Positions 9,868 through 17,994 of a DNA stretch of 19,563 bases are shown one piece after another. The position numbers were made by a program, and so were the translations under genes. The notes below the pieces were generated by a model that had not been told where the DNA came from, did not search any database, and saw only the letters and a program-made list of their open reading frames with translations. Each line of letters starts with the position of its first letter. The first letter of the stretch is position 1. This stretch comes from Gammaproteobacteria bacterium. Lineage in GTDB: Bacteria > Pseudomonadota > Gammaproteobacteria > Steroidobacterales > Steroidobacteraceae. Location of the stretch: positions 1-19,563 of the forward strand of contig JAQGOE010000371.1 of the NCBI GenBank assembly GCA_028293725.1. The letters are read 5' to 3'.

Positions 9868-10123
9868 GTTTCGATGCCCTTCGAAATGAAATGACCCGAA
9901 CACACTCTCCCGACACTGTGTGCACGATGTTGACCACTCGCGCGCCGAGCAAACCGAGAGTCACGAATCGCCTCTCACCATAGTCGTCGCGATTATCGAC
10001 CCGGGTCGTTACCGGCCGGGCAAACACTGCACCGCAATCCGCAAAATCAAATCCATGTTTACGCAAGTTGCTGCTGCGCTTGCTCTCGTCCCACTCAAAT
10101 ACCAGCACTCCGGTATAGCCCAT
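9830..10123 (-). CDS. brnT: BrnT-family ribonuclease toxin
   Basis: 97 residues from the ATG at 10123. BrnT toxins have a RelE-like fold and stop growth by RNA cleavage that blocks translation; BrnA neutralises them. Family marks are FEWDESKRSSNLRKHGFDF near the start, the ERRFVTLG strand, VVNIVHT, and the C-terminal VRVISFRRASKREQAQY. All blocks are intact, so the gene looks functional. A GTG at 10108 would give a protein beginning MLVFEWDESK, which matches usual BrnT starts better, and the best -10 hexamer overlaps the ATG at 10123, so the shorter form (92 residues) may be the real one. The gene runs opposite to the genes on both sides. Confidence 0.9.
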   Translation of the reverse strand: MGYTGVLVFEWDESKRSSNLRKHGFDFADCGAVFARPVTTRVDNRDDYGERRFVTLGLLGARVVNIVHTVSGECVRVISFRRASKREQAQYFKEIQD

Positions 10124-10149
10124 TGTAGCTACACTCTGTAGTTACGCAA
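10122..10149 (-). promoter_or_regulatory. brnTA promoter with embedded inverted-repeat operator candidate
   Basis: On the minus strand TTGCGT (10149-10144) and TACAAT (10127-10122, five of six matches to TATAAT) are 16 nt apart, a credible sigma-70 promoter. Between and overlapping them is an inverted repeat with arms 10125-10133 and 10137-10145, eight of nine positions matching, and a 3-nt centre. One arm (TGTAGCTACA, 10124-10133) is itself a perfect palindrome. Placement is right for autorepression by the BrnA ribbon-helix-helix domain. Binding is inferred, not shown. Confidence 0.5.
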
Positions 10150-10235
10150 GTCCCTTGCCATGAGCGGCACATGCTAGTGATCGCGTCAGAGCTTGCCGAC
10201 TGGAAAAGCCTCCGTCTTTGTGCAGAAATGCAGTT

Positions 10236-11963
10236 ATGACGCTCACCACCGACGCCTCACCACCACGGCCCCTCGCACGCGATTGCGCACGCGAAATCGC
10301 TAGTGCGTTCGTGCGTTACAACGCCGAGTTCCGAGCCATCACACGGCGGGCGCCGATGCGTTTCGATGCTCGTGACTCGAAGGGAAGTCAGCGAGACGCG
10401 GTAGAGCGTATCGACCTGTACGACAAGTTTGTGAATCGCGCCGTCACGGAGCTCCGCGCGAAACTGGGCGAGCGCGCGTTGGACCGGCTGCTATGGATTC
10501 AAATCCGTGACGACTTTCCCGCGGAAATTGAAAACCTTCCCGACCCGGAATTCGCGAAAACTTTCTTCAGCTCGACCACGCGCCGCCTGTTCGGAACCGT
10601 CGGCGTTGCGCCGGAAATCGAGTTCGTCGCAACGGAGCTCGATCCGCTTGCGAACATCACGTCCGCGGTTGGAAGCAACACCTATCTCAACCACGGCTCG
10701 CTACCACTTCTGTTCGAAGATGTACTGGGTGACGTTCGTTTCCGATCCCGCTGGAAAGACCTCGATAACAGCATCCTGCATGTCGCGAACGAAGTAACGG
10801 CCCATCTCCACGCGCGCAACGAGCGCCGCACAGTTCTACGGGTAGAGATGATTCGCCCGGTCTTTTATCAGGTAGCCCGCGCCTACATCGTAGGCCGGGT
10901 CGTAGGCCGCGAATTCCTGCTCCCGCTCGTCATCGCCCTGAAGAACACCGACGGCGGCATCCTGGTCGACGCCGTCATGCTTTCGGAAGGCGACGTCAGC
11001 ATCGTATTCAGCTTCACACGGTCCTACTTTCACGTGGATCTCGAGCGCGTCGGTGAAGCCGTTCTGTTTCTGAAATCCTTCCTGCCCGTGAAGCCGGTGA
11101 GCGAGTTGTTCACGGTTCTGGGTCGCGCCAAGCAAGGCAAGACCGAGCGCTATCGCGAGCTCATGCACCATCTGAACAACACCCAGGACCGGTTCGTGCA
11201 CGCTGCCGGCGAGCGCGGCCTCGTCATGGTGTGCTTCACACTGCCATCTTTCGACGTGGTGTTCAAAATCATCCGTGACCGCTTCCCGTACCCGAAGAAC
11301 GTTTTGCGCGAAGAGGTGATGGCCAAGTACCAGCTGGTCTTCAAACACGACCGCGCCGGGCGCCTGGTCGACGCGCAGGAGTTCAGGCGCCTGCGATTCC
11401 CGAAGGAGCTGTTCGCGCCCGAGCTGCTGGAGGAGCTATTGAGCGAGACCGCGATGACGGTTCGGGAGGACGGACCCAACCTGGTGTTCGATCACATGTA
11501 CATCGAGCGCCGCATGATTCCACTGAATCTTTACCTGCGCACGGCCTCCGACAAAGCGGCCGAGAGCGCCGTAATCGACTACGGACAATGCATCCGCGAC
11601 CTCGCCTACACAAACATCTTTGCAGGCGACCTACTGCTGAAGAACTTCGGCGTAACGCGTCACGGCCGCGTGATCTTCTATGACTACGACGAGCTTTGCG
11701 CCATAACCGACTGCCACTTCCGCGACCTGCCGCAGGCCACCAACCCCGAAGACGAAATGCGCGGCGAGCCCTGGTTCTACGTCGCCGACAATGATGTATT
11801 CCCGGAAACCTTCATCCGATTCCTCTCCTTTACGGACTCACAACGAGACGCCCTGCTCAGGATGCACGGCGAGATCCTAACGGCGCACTTCTGGCGCAAC
11901 GTACAGGAGCGGCTGAAAGAAGGAGAGGTCCTGGAAGTGCTGCCCTATCACCCGCACCATTAA
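10236..11963 (+). CDS. aceK: Isocitrate dehydrogenase kinase/phosphatase
   Basis: 575 residues from the ATG at 10236, close to E. coli AceK (578); a TTG at 10218 would add six residues. This bifunctional cytoplasmic enzyme phosphorylates Icd to divert isocitrate to the glyoxylate shunt and dephosphorylates it to restore the TCA cycle. The N-terminal regulatory half includes TTRRLFGTVGV and LDPLANITSAVGSNTYLNHG. The kinase half has PSFDVVFKIIRDRFPYPKN, with K344 at the ATP-binding lysine position, then AGDLLLKNFGVTRHGRV with D465 and N470 in the catalytic loop, and FYDYDE for metal binding. All expected residues are present. aceK normally follows aceBA; here those genes are not in view and it lies near icd instead. 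Its stop is 3 nt from the stop of the convergent PLP-enzyme gene. No strong ribosome site or promoter is evident in the 112-nt gap shared with brnT. Confidence 0.96.
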   Translation: MTLTTDASPPRPLARDCAREIASAFVRYNAEFRAITRRAPMRFDARDSKGSQRDAVERIDLYDKFVNRAVTELRAKLGERALDRLLWIQIRDDFPAEIENLPDPEFAKTFFSSTTRRLFGTVGVAPEIEFVATELDPLANITSAVGSNTYLNHGSLPLLFEDVLGDVRFRSRWKDLDNSILHVANEVTAHLHARNERRTVLRVEMIRPVFYQVARAYIVGRVVGREFLLPLVIALKNTDGGILVDAVMLSEGDVSIVFSFTRSYFHVDLERVGEAVLFLKSFLPVKPVSELFTVLGRAKQGKTERYRELMHHLNNTQDRFVHAAGERGLVMVCFTLPSFDVVFKIIRDRFPYPKNVLREEVMAKYQLVFKHDRAGRLVDAQEFRRLRFPKELFAPELLEELLSETAMTVREDGPNLVFDHMYIERRMIPLNLYLRTASDKAAESAVIDYGQCIRDLAYTNIFAGDLLLKNFGVTRHGRVIFYDYDELCAITDCHFRDLPQATNPEDEMRGEPWFYVADNDVFPETFIRFLSFTDSQRDALLRMHGEILTAHFWRNVQERLKEGEVLEVLPYHPHH

Positions 11964-11966
11964 CTA

Positions 11967-13133
11967 CTACACCACCACCAGCGCCTGCTTCACGTCGTCC
12001 AGCAGATCGTCGATATCCTCGAGGCCAATCGACAACCGCACCGTACCATCAGTGACCCCCGAGAGCTTGTGCTGCTCGGCCGTCAGATCCCGGCCACCCA
12101 TCATCTGCGGAGCGACGACGAGGGACTCGGTGGACCCGAGGCTCGCGGCCAGCGCAAACAACTTCAGGGCGTCGGAAAACTTCGCGCCCGCGTCCGCCCC
12201 ACCCTTGAGGTCGAAGCTGACAATGGTACCGGAATCCTTCATCTGCTCACGCGCGAGTGCGTATTGCGGATGGGTGGAGAGGCCCGGATAGTGCACTCGG
12301 GCCACCGCGGGATGCCCGGCCAACATCTCGGCGACCTTCATTGCGGTGGCCGACTGCGCCTGGTAGCGCACGAAATAGGTCTTCAAACCGCGCAGGATCA
12401 GAAACGCCGCATGCGGATCGAGCATGCCGCCCAAGGCGCCAAAATCGTTCCGCATGCCGCGAATGAGATCGCTGCGACCGATGACAGCGCCACCCATCAC
12501 GTCGCCCGCCCCCGAAGCGTATTTCGTGAGGCTATGGATAAACACGTCGACGTCGTACTCGCCGTGCTGGTGGAATCCGGCAAACGTGTTGTCCATGACT
12601 GTCAGAGCGCCGGCGGCCTTCGCCATGCGGGTGAGCGCCTTGATGTCGGCAATCTTGGTGACCGGATTCGTGGGACTCTCGAACACCACGAGCCGCGTGG
12701 GATGGGCGGCGAGCGCCCGCTCAGTGCCCGCGATATCCTCGATCGAAATCATGGTGTGCGTCACGCCGAACCGCCCGAGCAGGCGGCGAATCAGGTAACG
12801 CGTCGGATTGTAGGTTTCGACGAAACATAGGATGTGATCACCTTGCTTCGTCAAGGCCAGCAAGGCTTGCGAAATGGCCCCCACACCGGAGGCCGTTACC
12901 AGGCACTCTTCACGCCCCTGTAACTCCGCCAGCAGCAACTCCAGCTGCCGCGTCGTCGGATTCGACGCCCGTGTGTAGAAAAAGCCGGGCCGCTCACCGC
13001 GAAAGTAGCGCTCCGTTTCCGCAAGGGTGTCGAACTCGAATTTGACGGTCTGGTAGATCGGCGCCACCACCGCATGATTGTCGGGTGGCAGCTCGACCGT
13101 CGGAGGATGATTGACCCGCGTAGTCTTTTTCAT
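11967..13133 (-). CDS. Cys/Met metabolism PLP-dependent enzyme (cystathionine gamma-synthase family)
   Basis: 388 residues. The fold-type I PLP family includes cystathionine gamma-synthase, cystathionine lyases, methionine gamma-lyase and O-acyl-homoserine sulfhydrylases. Seen here: FFYTRASNPTTRQLE (cofactor-phosphate Tyr and Arg), ASGVGAISQALLAL, DNTFAGF, the PLP lysine K204 in HSLTKYASGAGDVMGG, SLGSTESLVV and VRLSIGLEDIDDLL near the C-terminus. The usual GH after the lysine (as in TKYxxGHxD) is GA here. Those residues do not decide between synthase and lyase, so no gene symbol is given. It is the last gene of a seven-gene minus-strand run, 6 nt after the aminotransferase stop codon, with a weak ribosome site. 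The start is the only ATG consistent with the family. Confidence 0.88.
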   Translation of the reverse strand: MKKTTRVNHPPTVELPPDNHAVVAPIYQTVKFEFDTLAETERYFRGERPGFFYTRASNPTTRQLELLLAELQGREECLVTASGVGAISQALLALTKQGDHILCFVETYNPTRYLIRRLLGRFGVTHTMISIEDIAGTERALAAHPTRLVVFESPTNPVTKIADIKALTRMAKAAGALTVMDNTFAGFHQHGEYDVDVFIHSLTKYASGAGDVMGGAVIGRSDLIRGMRNDFGALGGMLDPHAAFLILRGLKTYFVRYQAQSATAMKVAEMLAGHPAVARVHYPGLSTHPQYALAREQMKDSGTIVSFDLKGGADAGAKFSDALKLFALAASLGSTESLVVAPQMMGGRDLTAEQHKLSGVTDGTVRLSIGLEDIDDLLDDVKQALVVV

Positions 13134-13139
13134 GACAGC

Positions 13140-14318
13140 TCAGGCACCTGCTCTGCCCAACCGCGCGGCAAAGGCATTGATGCGCAATACGGCCTCGTCG
13201 AGGGTCGCATCGCGCTTCGCGATACACAACCGCACGACCGAGAGCGCCGGCGCTTTCGCGTAAAAGGGCGACAACGGGATCGTCGCTACACCTGCTTCCG
13301 TCAACAGACGCTCCGCGAATCCCACGTCATCGGGAGGAAAGAACTCGCTGAAATCCAGCAGCTGGAAATAGGTGCCTTGCGCGGGCGGCAACTTGAACCC
13401 GGACTTCCCGAGCGCATCACGCACCCGATCGCGCTTCGCCTGGAAAAAGGCCGGCAGGGCGCGCCAGCCCTCGGGCTTTTCGGTGAGATAGGCCGCGATC
13501 GCATGTTGGAAGGGATGCGAGATGCTGAAGGTATTGAACTGGTGCACCTTGCGAAGCTCGCGAGTGAGCACCGCTGGCGCTATGCAATAGCCGACGCGCA
13601 GCCCGGTGGCGTGCATGGTCTTGCCGAAGGAGAACACGGTGAAGCTCTTCTCGGCGAGCTCCGGCTGCATCATGACGGAGGCATGCTTGCGGCCGTCATA
13701 CACGACGTGCTCATAGACCTCGTCTGACATGACGAGGATGTCCTTGCCCCGGATTACCTCCGCCAGTGTATTCAAATCCTCCATCGTAGCGGCCGTGCAG
13801 GCGGGATTCAGCGGAGTATTGAAGAGCACGAGGCGCGTGCGGTCGTTGACGGCAGCGCGTACCCGATCCCAGTCATAACGAAACGACGGCGGCTGCAAGG
13901 GAATTCGCACGCAGCGACCGCCCGCGAGTCGGACAGCAGGATCATAGGAGTCGTACGACGGATCGAACATGATCGCCTCGTCGCCCGGCCCGACGACCGC
14001 CTGGATGGCCGAATATATCGCCTCCGTCCCGCCAAGCGTTACGGTGACTTGCGAGTCGGGATCCACCTTCAGCGCATAACTCATGAAGAGCTTCTGCGCG
14101 ATCCGCTCGCGCAGGGACATCAGTCCCTCCATCGGAGCGTACTGGTTGTGACCCTGGCTCATCGCGACGGCTACGAGTTCGGTGAGCCGCGGATCGATCT
14201 CGTAGTCCGGGAAACCCTGGCCGAGGTTGAGCGCGCCGAGCTCCCGGGCCCGTCGCGACATGACGGTGAAAATCGTCGTGCCGACGTCAGGTAGCTTACT
14301 GCGATGGAAGGTTTCCAT
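13140..14318 (-). CDS. Methionine-type PLP aminotransferase (YbdL-like)
   Basis: 392 residues, with GAGAGG 5 nt before the ATG. It resembles E. coli YbdL throughout: SKLPDVGTTIFTVMS at the start, NLGQGFPDYE, NQYAPMEGLMSLRE, FDPSYDSYDPA, SDEVYEHVVYDG, the PLP lysine K233 in FSFGKTMHATG, then RVGYCIAP and KVHQFNTFSISHP. YbdL-class enzymes transaminate methionine and aromatic or histidine-type amino acids with 2-oxo acids, including the last step of methionine salvage in some bacteria. The active-site NTPHNP motif is NTPLNP here (His to Leu). Located 20 nt downstream of the glucokinase gene and 6 nt before the Cys/Met enzyme gene, it is very likely co-transcribed with both. Confidence 0.9.
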   Translation of the reverse strand: METFHRSKLPDVGTTIFTVMSRRARELGALNLGQGFPDYEIDPRLTELVAVAMSQGHNQYAPMEGLMSLRERIAQKLFMSYALKVDPDSQVTVTLGGTEAIYSAIQAVVGPGDEAIMFDPSYDSYDPAVRLAGGRCVRIPLQPPSFRYDWDRVRAAVNDRTRLVLFNTPLNPACTAATMEDLNTLAEVIRGKDILVMSDEVYEHVVYDGRKHASVMMQPELAEKSFTVFSFGKTMHATGLRVGYCIAPAVLTRELRKVHQFNTFSISHPFQHAIAAYLTEKPEGWRALPAFFQAKRDRVRDALGKSGFKLPPAQGTYFQLLDFSEFFPPDDVGFAERLLTEAGVATIPLSPFYAKAPALSVVRLCIAKRDATLDEAVLRINAFAARLGRAGA

Positions 14319-14338
14319 GAGACCTCTCGCCGGCAGAT

Positions 14339-15091
14339 CTAACGTGGGTGCGCTTCGGATGCCGCCAGCGCGGCGCCGATAACACCGGCCTGGCCGGCAA
14401 AGCGGGCTGGCAGAATACGCGCTTGGGAACGCAGCAACGGCGCAAAATCGTCGAAGCGCTCGCTCACCGCACCACCCAGGAGGAACAGGTCAGGCCAGAA
14501 AAGCGCGTGCATGCGGGCGAGATACTCGTTGACGCGCTCGATCCATGCCGGCCAGTCGAGATTCTGCGCCGTCTTGACGTGCGCCGAGGCCCACTTTTCA
14601 GCGTCCATGCCGCGCATTTCCAGATGACCCAACTCCGTGTTGGGAACCAGCCGTCCTTCGTAAAACAGGGCGCTGCCGATGCCGGTACCGAAAGTGAGCA
14701 TGAACACCACGCCGGCCTCACCCTTGCCCGCCCCCCAACGCATTTCCGCGAAGCCGGCGGCATCCGCGTCGTTCAGGCATTCGGCGGGGCGCCCGAGTAC
14801 TTTCGCGGCCAGTGCGGCGGCGTCGGTCCCGATCCAGGAGTGATCGATGTTGGCAGCGGTACGCACTGTGCCCTTCTGCACGACACTCGGAAGGGCGATT
14901 CCAACACCAGCGCCTGCTTCAGGCATGCTGCGCGACAACCCGGCGATCACCTGCATGACTCCCTCGGGAGTAGCGGGCTTCGGCGTGGGCGCCGATATCA
15001 GCTCGCCGATGAGCCGTCCGCCCTCCACATCGACGAGCCCGGCCTTCACCGAAGATCCCCCGACATCGAATCCCTGTATCTTGAGTGTCAT
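14339..15091 (-). CDS. ppgK: Polyphosphate glucokinase (ROK family)
   Basis: 250 residues, normal for the family. Polyphosphate glucokinase phosphorylates glucose using polyphosphate, and often ATP, in the cytoplasm. Visible marks are the phosphate-binding GFDVGGSSVKAGLVD, AANIDHSWIGTD, the catalytic Asp in CLNDADAAGFAE, LTFGTGIGSALF, VPNTELGHLEMRG, and WPDLFLLGG. The zinc-binding cysteine motif of typical ROK repressors and kinases is absent, as expected for this subgroup. It starts 12 nt after the potI stop and ends 20 nt before the aminotransferase gene. Association with polyamine transport is unusual and may be only operon hitchhiking. Confidence 0.9.
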   Translation of the reverse strand: MTLKIQGFDVGGSSVKAGLVDVEGGRLIGELISAPTPKPATPEGVMQVIAGLSRSMPEAGAGVGIALPSVVQKGTVRTAANIDHSWIGTDAAALAAKVLGRPAECLNDADAAGFAEMRWGAGKGEAGVVFMLTFGTGIGSALFYEGRLVPNTELGHLEMRGMDAEKWASAHVKTAQNLDWPAWIERVNEYLARMHALFWPDLFLLGGAVSERFDDFAPLLRSQARILPARFAGQAGVIGAALAASEAHPR

Positions 15092-15103
15092 GGCCCTAAC
15101 AGT

Positions 15104-15952
15104 TCAAAGGTTGGCGGCGGCGGCGAGTTGCTCATCGCGCTCGCGACGCCTGTTCTGGTAACGCATCCACACCGCGGAAGTGATGATGCCGATCGTGACC
15201 AGCAGCACCATGATGGTGGCAAGAGCGTTCACATCCGGACTCACGCCGAGGCGCACTTTCGAGAAAATAACCATCGGCAAGGTACTCGATCCGGGTCCCG
15301 CGACGAACTGTGTAATGACCAGATCGTCCCACGACAATGTGAACGCCAGCAGCCAGCCAGACAGAATCGCCGGCACAATCAGCGGCAACGTCACGCGAAA
15401 GAACACCGTGGCAGGCCGCGCCCCCAGATCCATCGCCGCCTCTTCCAGCGACTCGTCGAATCCGACCAGGCGTGACTGTACCACCACCGTCACGTAGGCC
15501 ATGCAGAAGGTAATGTGCGACAGCGTGATCGTGAGCGCACCGGACCCCTTCGGCCAGCCGATGAGCTGCTCCAGCGCGACGAACATCAGCAGCAGCGAAA
15601 GACCTGTGATCACCTCGGGCATCACGATCGGCGCCGTGGTCATTCCGGACAGCAATGTCCGTCCGCGAAAAGGCCCGAATCGTGCCAGCGCCACGCCCGT
15701 GAGCGTTCCCAGAATGACCGCGCCGGTCGCGGAGACCAGCGCAATCCGGATCGACAGCCAGGCGGCGCCCACAATCTGCCCATTCGACAACAACTCGCCG
15801 TACCACTTGAGCGTCGGCGAATGAGCGGCATCCCAGACCGTCACCAGTCTCGAGTTGTTGAACGAAAACACAATCATGGACAGGATGGGCACGTACAGAA
15901 AGACTAGCCCGAACACCAGCGCCGTGCGCGAAAAAACGCCGCGCGAGGTCAT
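15104..15952 (-). CDS. potI: Putrescine ABC transporter permease
   Basis: 282 residues, close to E. coli PotI (281). Six hydrophobic segments are visible. The EAA coupling loop reads LEEAAMDLGARPATVFFRVTL, then LP, and contacts the ATPase. Pairs with PotH to form the inner-membrane channel. The ATG overlaps the potH TGA by 4 nt, and GGAGG lies 7 nt before it. A Pot(B/C)-type assignment within the spermidine/putrescine class is possible, but the neighbouring PotF-like binding protein favours potI. Confidence 0.92.
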   Translation of the reverse strand: MTSRGVFSRTALVFGLVFLYVPILSMIVFSFNNSRLVTVWDAAHSPTLKWYGELLSNGQIVGAAWLSIRIALVSATGAVILGTLTGVALARFGPFRGRTLLSGMTTAPIVMPEVITGLSLLLMFVALEQLIGWPKGSGALTITLSHITFCMAYVTVVVQSRLVGFDESLEEAAMDLGARPATVFFRVTLPLIVPAILSGWLLAFTLSWDDLVITQFVAGPGSSTLPMVIFSKVRLGVSPDVNALATIMVLLVTIGIITSAVWMRYQNRRRERDEQLAAAANL

Positions 15953-16845
15953 TCCTGCGCCTCCAGCTCGCGCCGCTGGAAATGTTGGAACATCATGATC
16001 GGTATCACGAGCGCCAGCAGTATGAGAATCGCAACGGCGCTCGCAACCGGCCAGTCACGATTCTCGAAGAACTCATCCGACAGCACCCGCCCGATCATGA
16101 GTTGATCCGTTCGGCCCAGCAGAGACGGGACGACGTATTCTCCGACGGCGGGAATAAACACGAGCAGCGACCCGGCGATAATGCCGGCGATGGACTGCGG
16201 CAGAGTGATCCGGAAGAAACCCGTCATCGGCGTCGCGCCGAGATCGGCGGCGGCCTCGAGCAGAGTGTTGTCGTGCTTCTCTAGATTCGCGTACAGCGGC
16301 AGGATCATGAACGGCAGATACGAATACACGATGCCGATGTACACCGCGAAATCACTCTGCAGCATCGACAACGGCTCGTGGATGATCCCGAAATACATCA
16401 GGATGTTGTTGATCACACCGTTGTTCTTGAGGAGCCCGATCCACGCATAGACGCGCAGCAGGAACGAAGTCCAGAACGGCAGCACGATCATCATCAACAA
16501 CACGGTGCGCCAGGTCGGGCTGGCGTGCGAGATGGCGTAGGCCATCGGATAACCTATGAGCAGGCAGCACAGGGTCGAGACCGCGGCCACTTTTATCGAA
16601 TACAGGTAGGAGCTGATGTAGAGCGGGTCGGTGAACAGGAACCCGTAATTCCCCAGGTGCAGTTTTGGGGAAGGCCATCCGTGCACCCACTGGAACAGCG
16701 GCGCGAACGGCGGCATCGCCAGGCGGACCTCCGAAAAGGAGATCTTCAAAACGATGATGAAGGGGATGAGAAAAAACAGCAGCAGCCAGAACAGGGGGAT
16801 CCCTGCGACCAGCCGCCGGCCGGCACGGTTGTCGAACTTCCCCAT
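15949..16845 (-). CDS. potH: Putrescine ABC transporter permease
   Basis: 298 residues with six predicted membrane helices; a long periplasmic segment follows the first helix. The EAA loop is LLEAAADLGATPMTGFFRIT followed by LPQS. Slightly shorter than E. coli PotH (317), mostly at the N-terminus. Its ATG follows the potG TAA with no spacing, so the ribosome site must lie within the potG end, and reinitiation or coupling is likely. Forms the transmembrane heterodimer with PotI. Confidence 0.92.
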   Translation of the reverse strand: MGKFDNRAGRRLVAGIPLFWLLLFFLIPFIIVLKISFSEVRLAMPPFAPLFQWVHGWPSPKLHLGNYGFLFTDPLYISSYLYSIKVAAVSTLCCLLIGYPMAYAISHASPTWRTVLLMMIVLPFWTSFLLRVYAWIGLLKNNGVINNILMYFGIIHEPLSMLQSDFAVYIGIVYSYLPFMILPLYANLEKHDNTLLEAAADLGATPMTGFFRITLPQSIAGIIAGSLLVFIPAVGEYVVPSLLGRTDQLMIGRVLSDEFFENRDWPVASAVAILILLALVIPIMMFQHFQRRELEAQE

Positions 16846-17994
16846 TTATTCTGTCAACACGACCGGGCTGGAGCCATGCCAGGAGAGATATACCGTCTCG
16901 TCCCGGGTAATGCGATGCTCGGCGTCCCGCATGATGTTGGGAAGCGTCACGCGCACGGTCTTGCCGGACTCGATCTGCACCAGGTAGATCGAGACATCGC
17001 CCATGTAGGCGATCTCCTTTACCGCGCCGCGCACGACGTTTTCGCGCGGCCCGGTCGCGTCGTCGAGCGATCGGCTCATGTTGATTTTCTCGGGCCTGAC
17101 GGCAGTCCAGACGGTCGAGCCACTGGCGCAGTTGAGTTTGCGGTCGACGACGACCGTGCAGCCGAGCTCATCCGATTCGATGCGGCCGGTCCCCGGAACC
17201 GCGACACGGCCTTCGAACATGTTGACCGAGCCGATGAAATCCGCGACAAACTTTGTCGCCGGGGACTCGTAGATCGCCGCGGGTGTACCCACCTGCGCGA
17301 TCTTGCCGTGGTTCATGACACCCATGCGTGACGACAGGGTCATCGCCTCTTCCTGGTCGTGTGTGACCACGATGAAAGTCACCCCGAGGCGCTTCTGAAT
17401 GTTGATGAGCTCGAATTGCGTATGCTCACGCAACTTTCTGTCGAGCGCCGCCAGCGGCTCATCGAGCAGCAGCAGCTTCGGCCGCTTCACCAGCGCGCGC
17501 GCCAACGCCACCCGCTGCCGCTGGCCGCCGGAAAGTTGGTGGGGCTTGCGGGCCATGAACGAGGTCATTTTCACGATCTCGAGAATCTCGGCCACCCGCG
17601 CGCGGATGTCCGTCCTGCCGAGCTTCTCCTGCTCGAGCCCGAAGGCCACGTTCTTCTCGACCGTCATGTGCGGGAAGAGCGCATAGGACTGGAACATCAT
17701 GTTGATACGCCGCTCGTACGGCGGAATCGTACTCATGTCCTGGCCGTCGATATAGATCTTGCCGGCGGTGGGCGTTTCGAAGCCCGCGAGCATTCTCAAC
17801 AGGGTCGTTTTTCCGGAGCCGGAGCCGCCCAGCAGACAGAAGATCTCACCCTGCTGGATGTCGAGAGAAACGGCGTCTACCGCGGCAAAGTCACCGAACT
17901 TCTTGGTGACGCTCTCGATACGAACAAACGCGGCGGACTCAGTCCTCTCGGAGCTGATGGGTGCTGGTGCGTTCACCTGGAGTTGTGCGCTCAC
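16846..17994 (-). CDS. potG: Putrescine ABC transporter ATP-binding protein
   Basis: 382 residues from the GTG at 17994, which shares the GTGA overlap with the potF stop; a GTG at 18018 would add eight residues. The nucleotide-binding domain has Walker A GGSGSGKTT (K62), the Q-loop in MFQSYALFPHMTV, signature LSGGQRQRVALARAL, Walker B LLLLDEP and the switch His in VTHDQEEAM. The C-terminal TOBE-like domain (from about residue 240) starts after FIGSVNMFEG. E. coli PotG is 377 residues. A dimer powers putrescine uptake through PotHI at the inner membrane. Confidence 0.94.
   Translation of the reverse strand: MSAQLQVNAPAPISSERTESAAFVRIESVTKKFGDFAAVDAVSLDIQQGEIFCLLGGSGSGKTTLLRMLAGFETPTAGKIYIDGQDMSTIPPYERRINMMFQSYALFPHMTVEKNVAFGLEQEKLGRTDIRARVAEILEIVKMTSFMARKPHQLSGGQRQRVALARALVKRPKLLLLDEPLAALDRKLREHTQFELINIQKRLGVTFIVVTHDQEEAMTLSSRMGVMNHGKIAQVGTPAAIYESPATKFVADFIGSVNMFEGRVAVPGTGRIESDELGCTVVVDRKLNCASGSTVWTAVRPEKINMSRSLDDATGPRENVVRGAVKEIAYMGDVSIYLVQIESGKTVRVTLPNIMRDAEHRITRDETVYLSWHGSSPVVLTE

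Noticed and set aside
10146..10235. Short stem GCAAG/CTTGC at 10146-10158 and a TTGCCA at 10155-10160 as an aceK promoter or leader structure
   Set aside because: A 5-bp stem is expected by chance, and no -10 at proper spacing follows TTGCCA.
14348..15475. Long plus-strand frame of 375 codons
   Set aside because: It lies antisense to ppgK and potI, both with strong family motifs; the product has no recognisable domain and is rich in His/Arg/Gln/Asp as expected of a GC-rich shadow.
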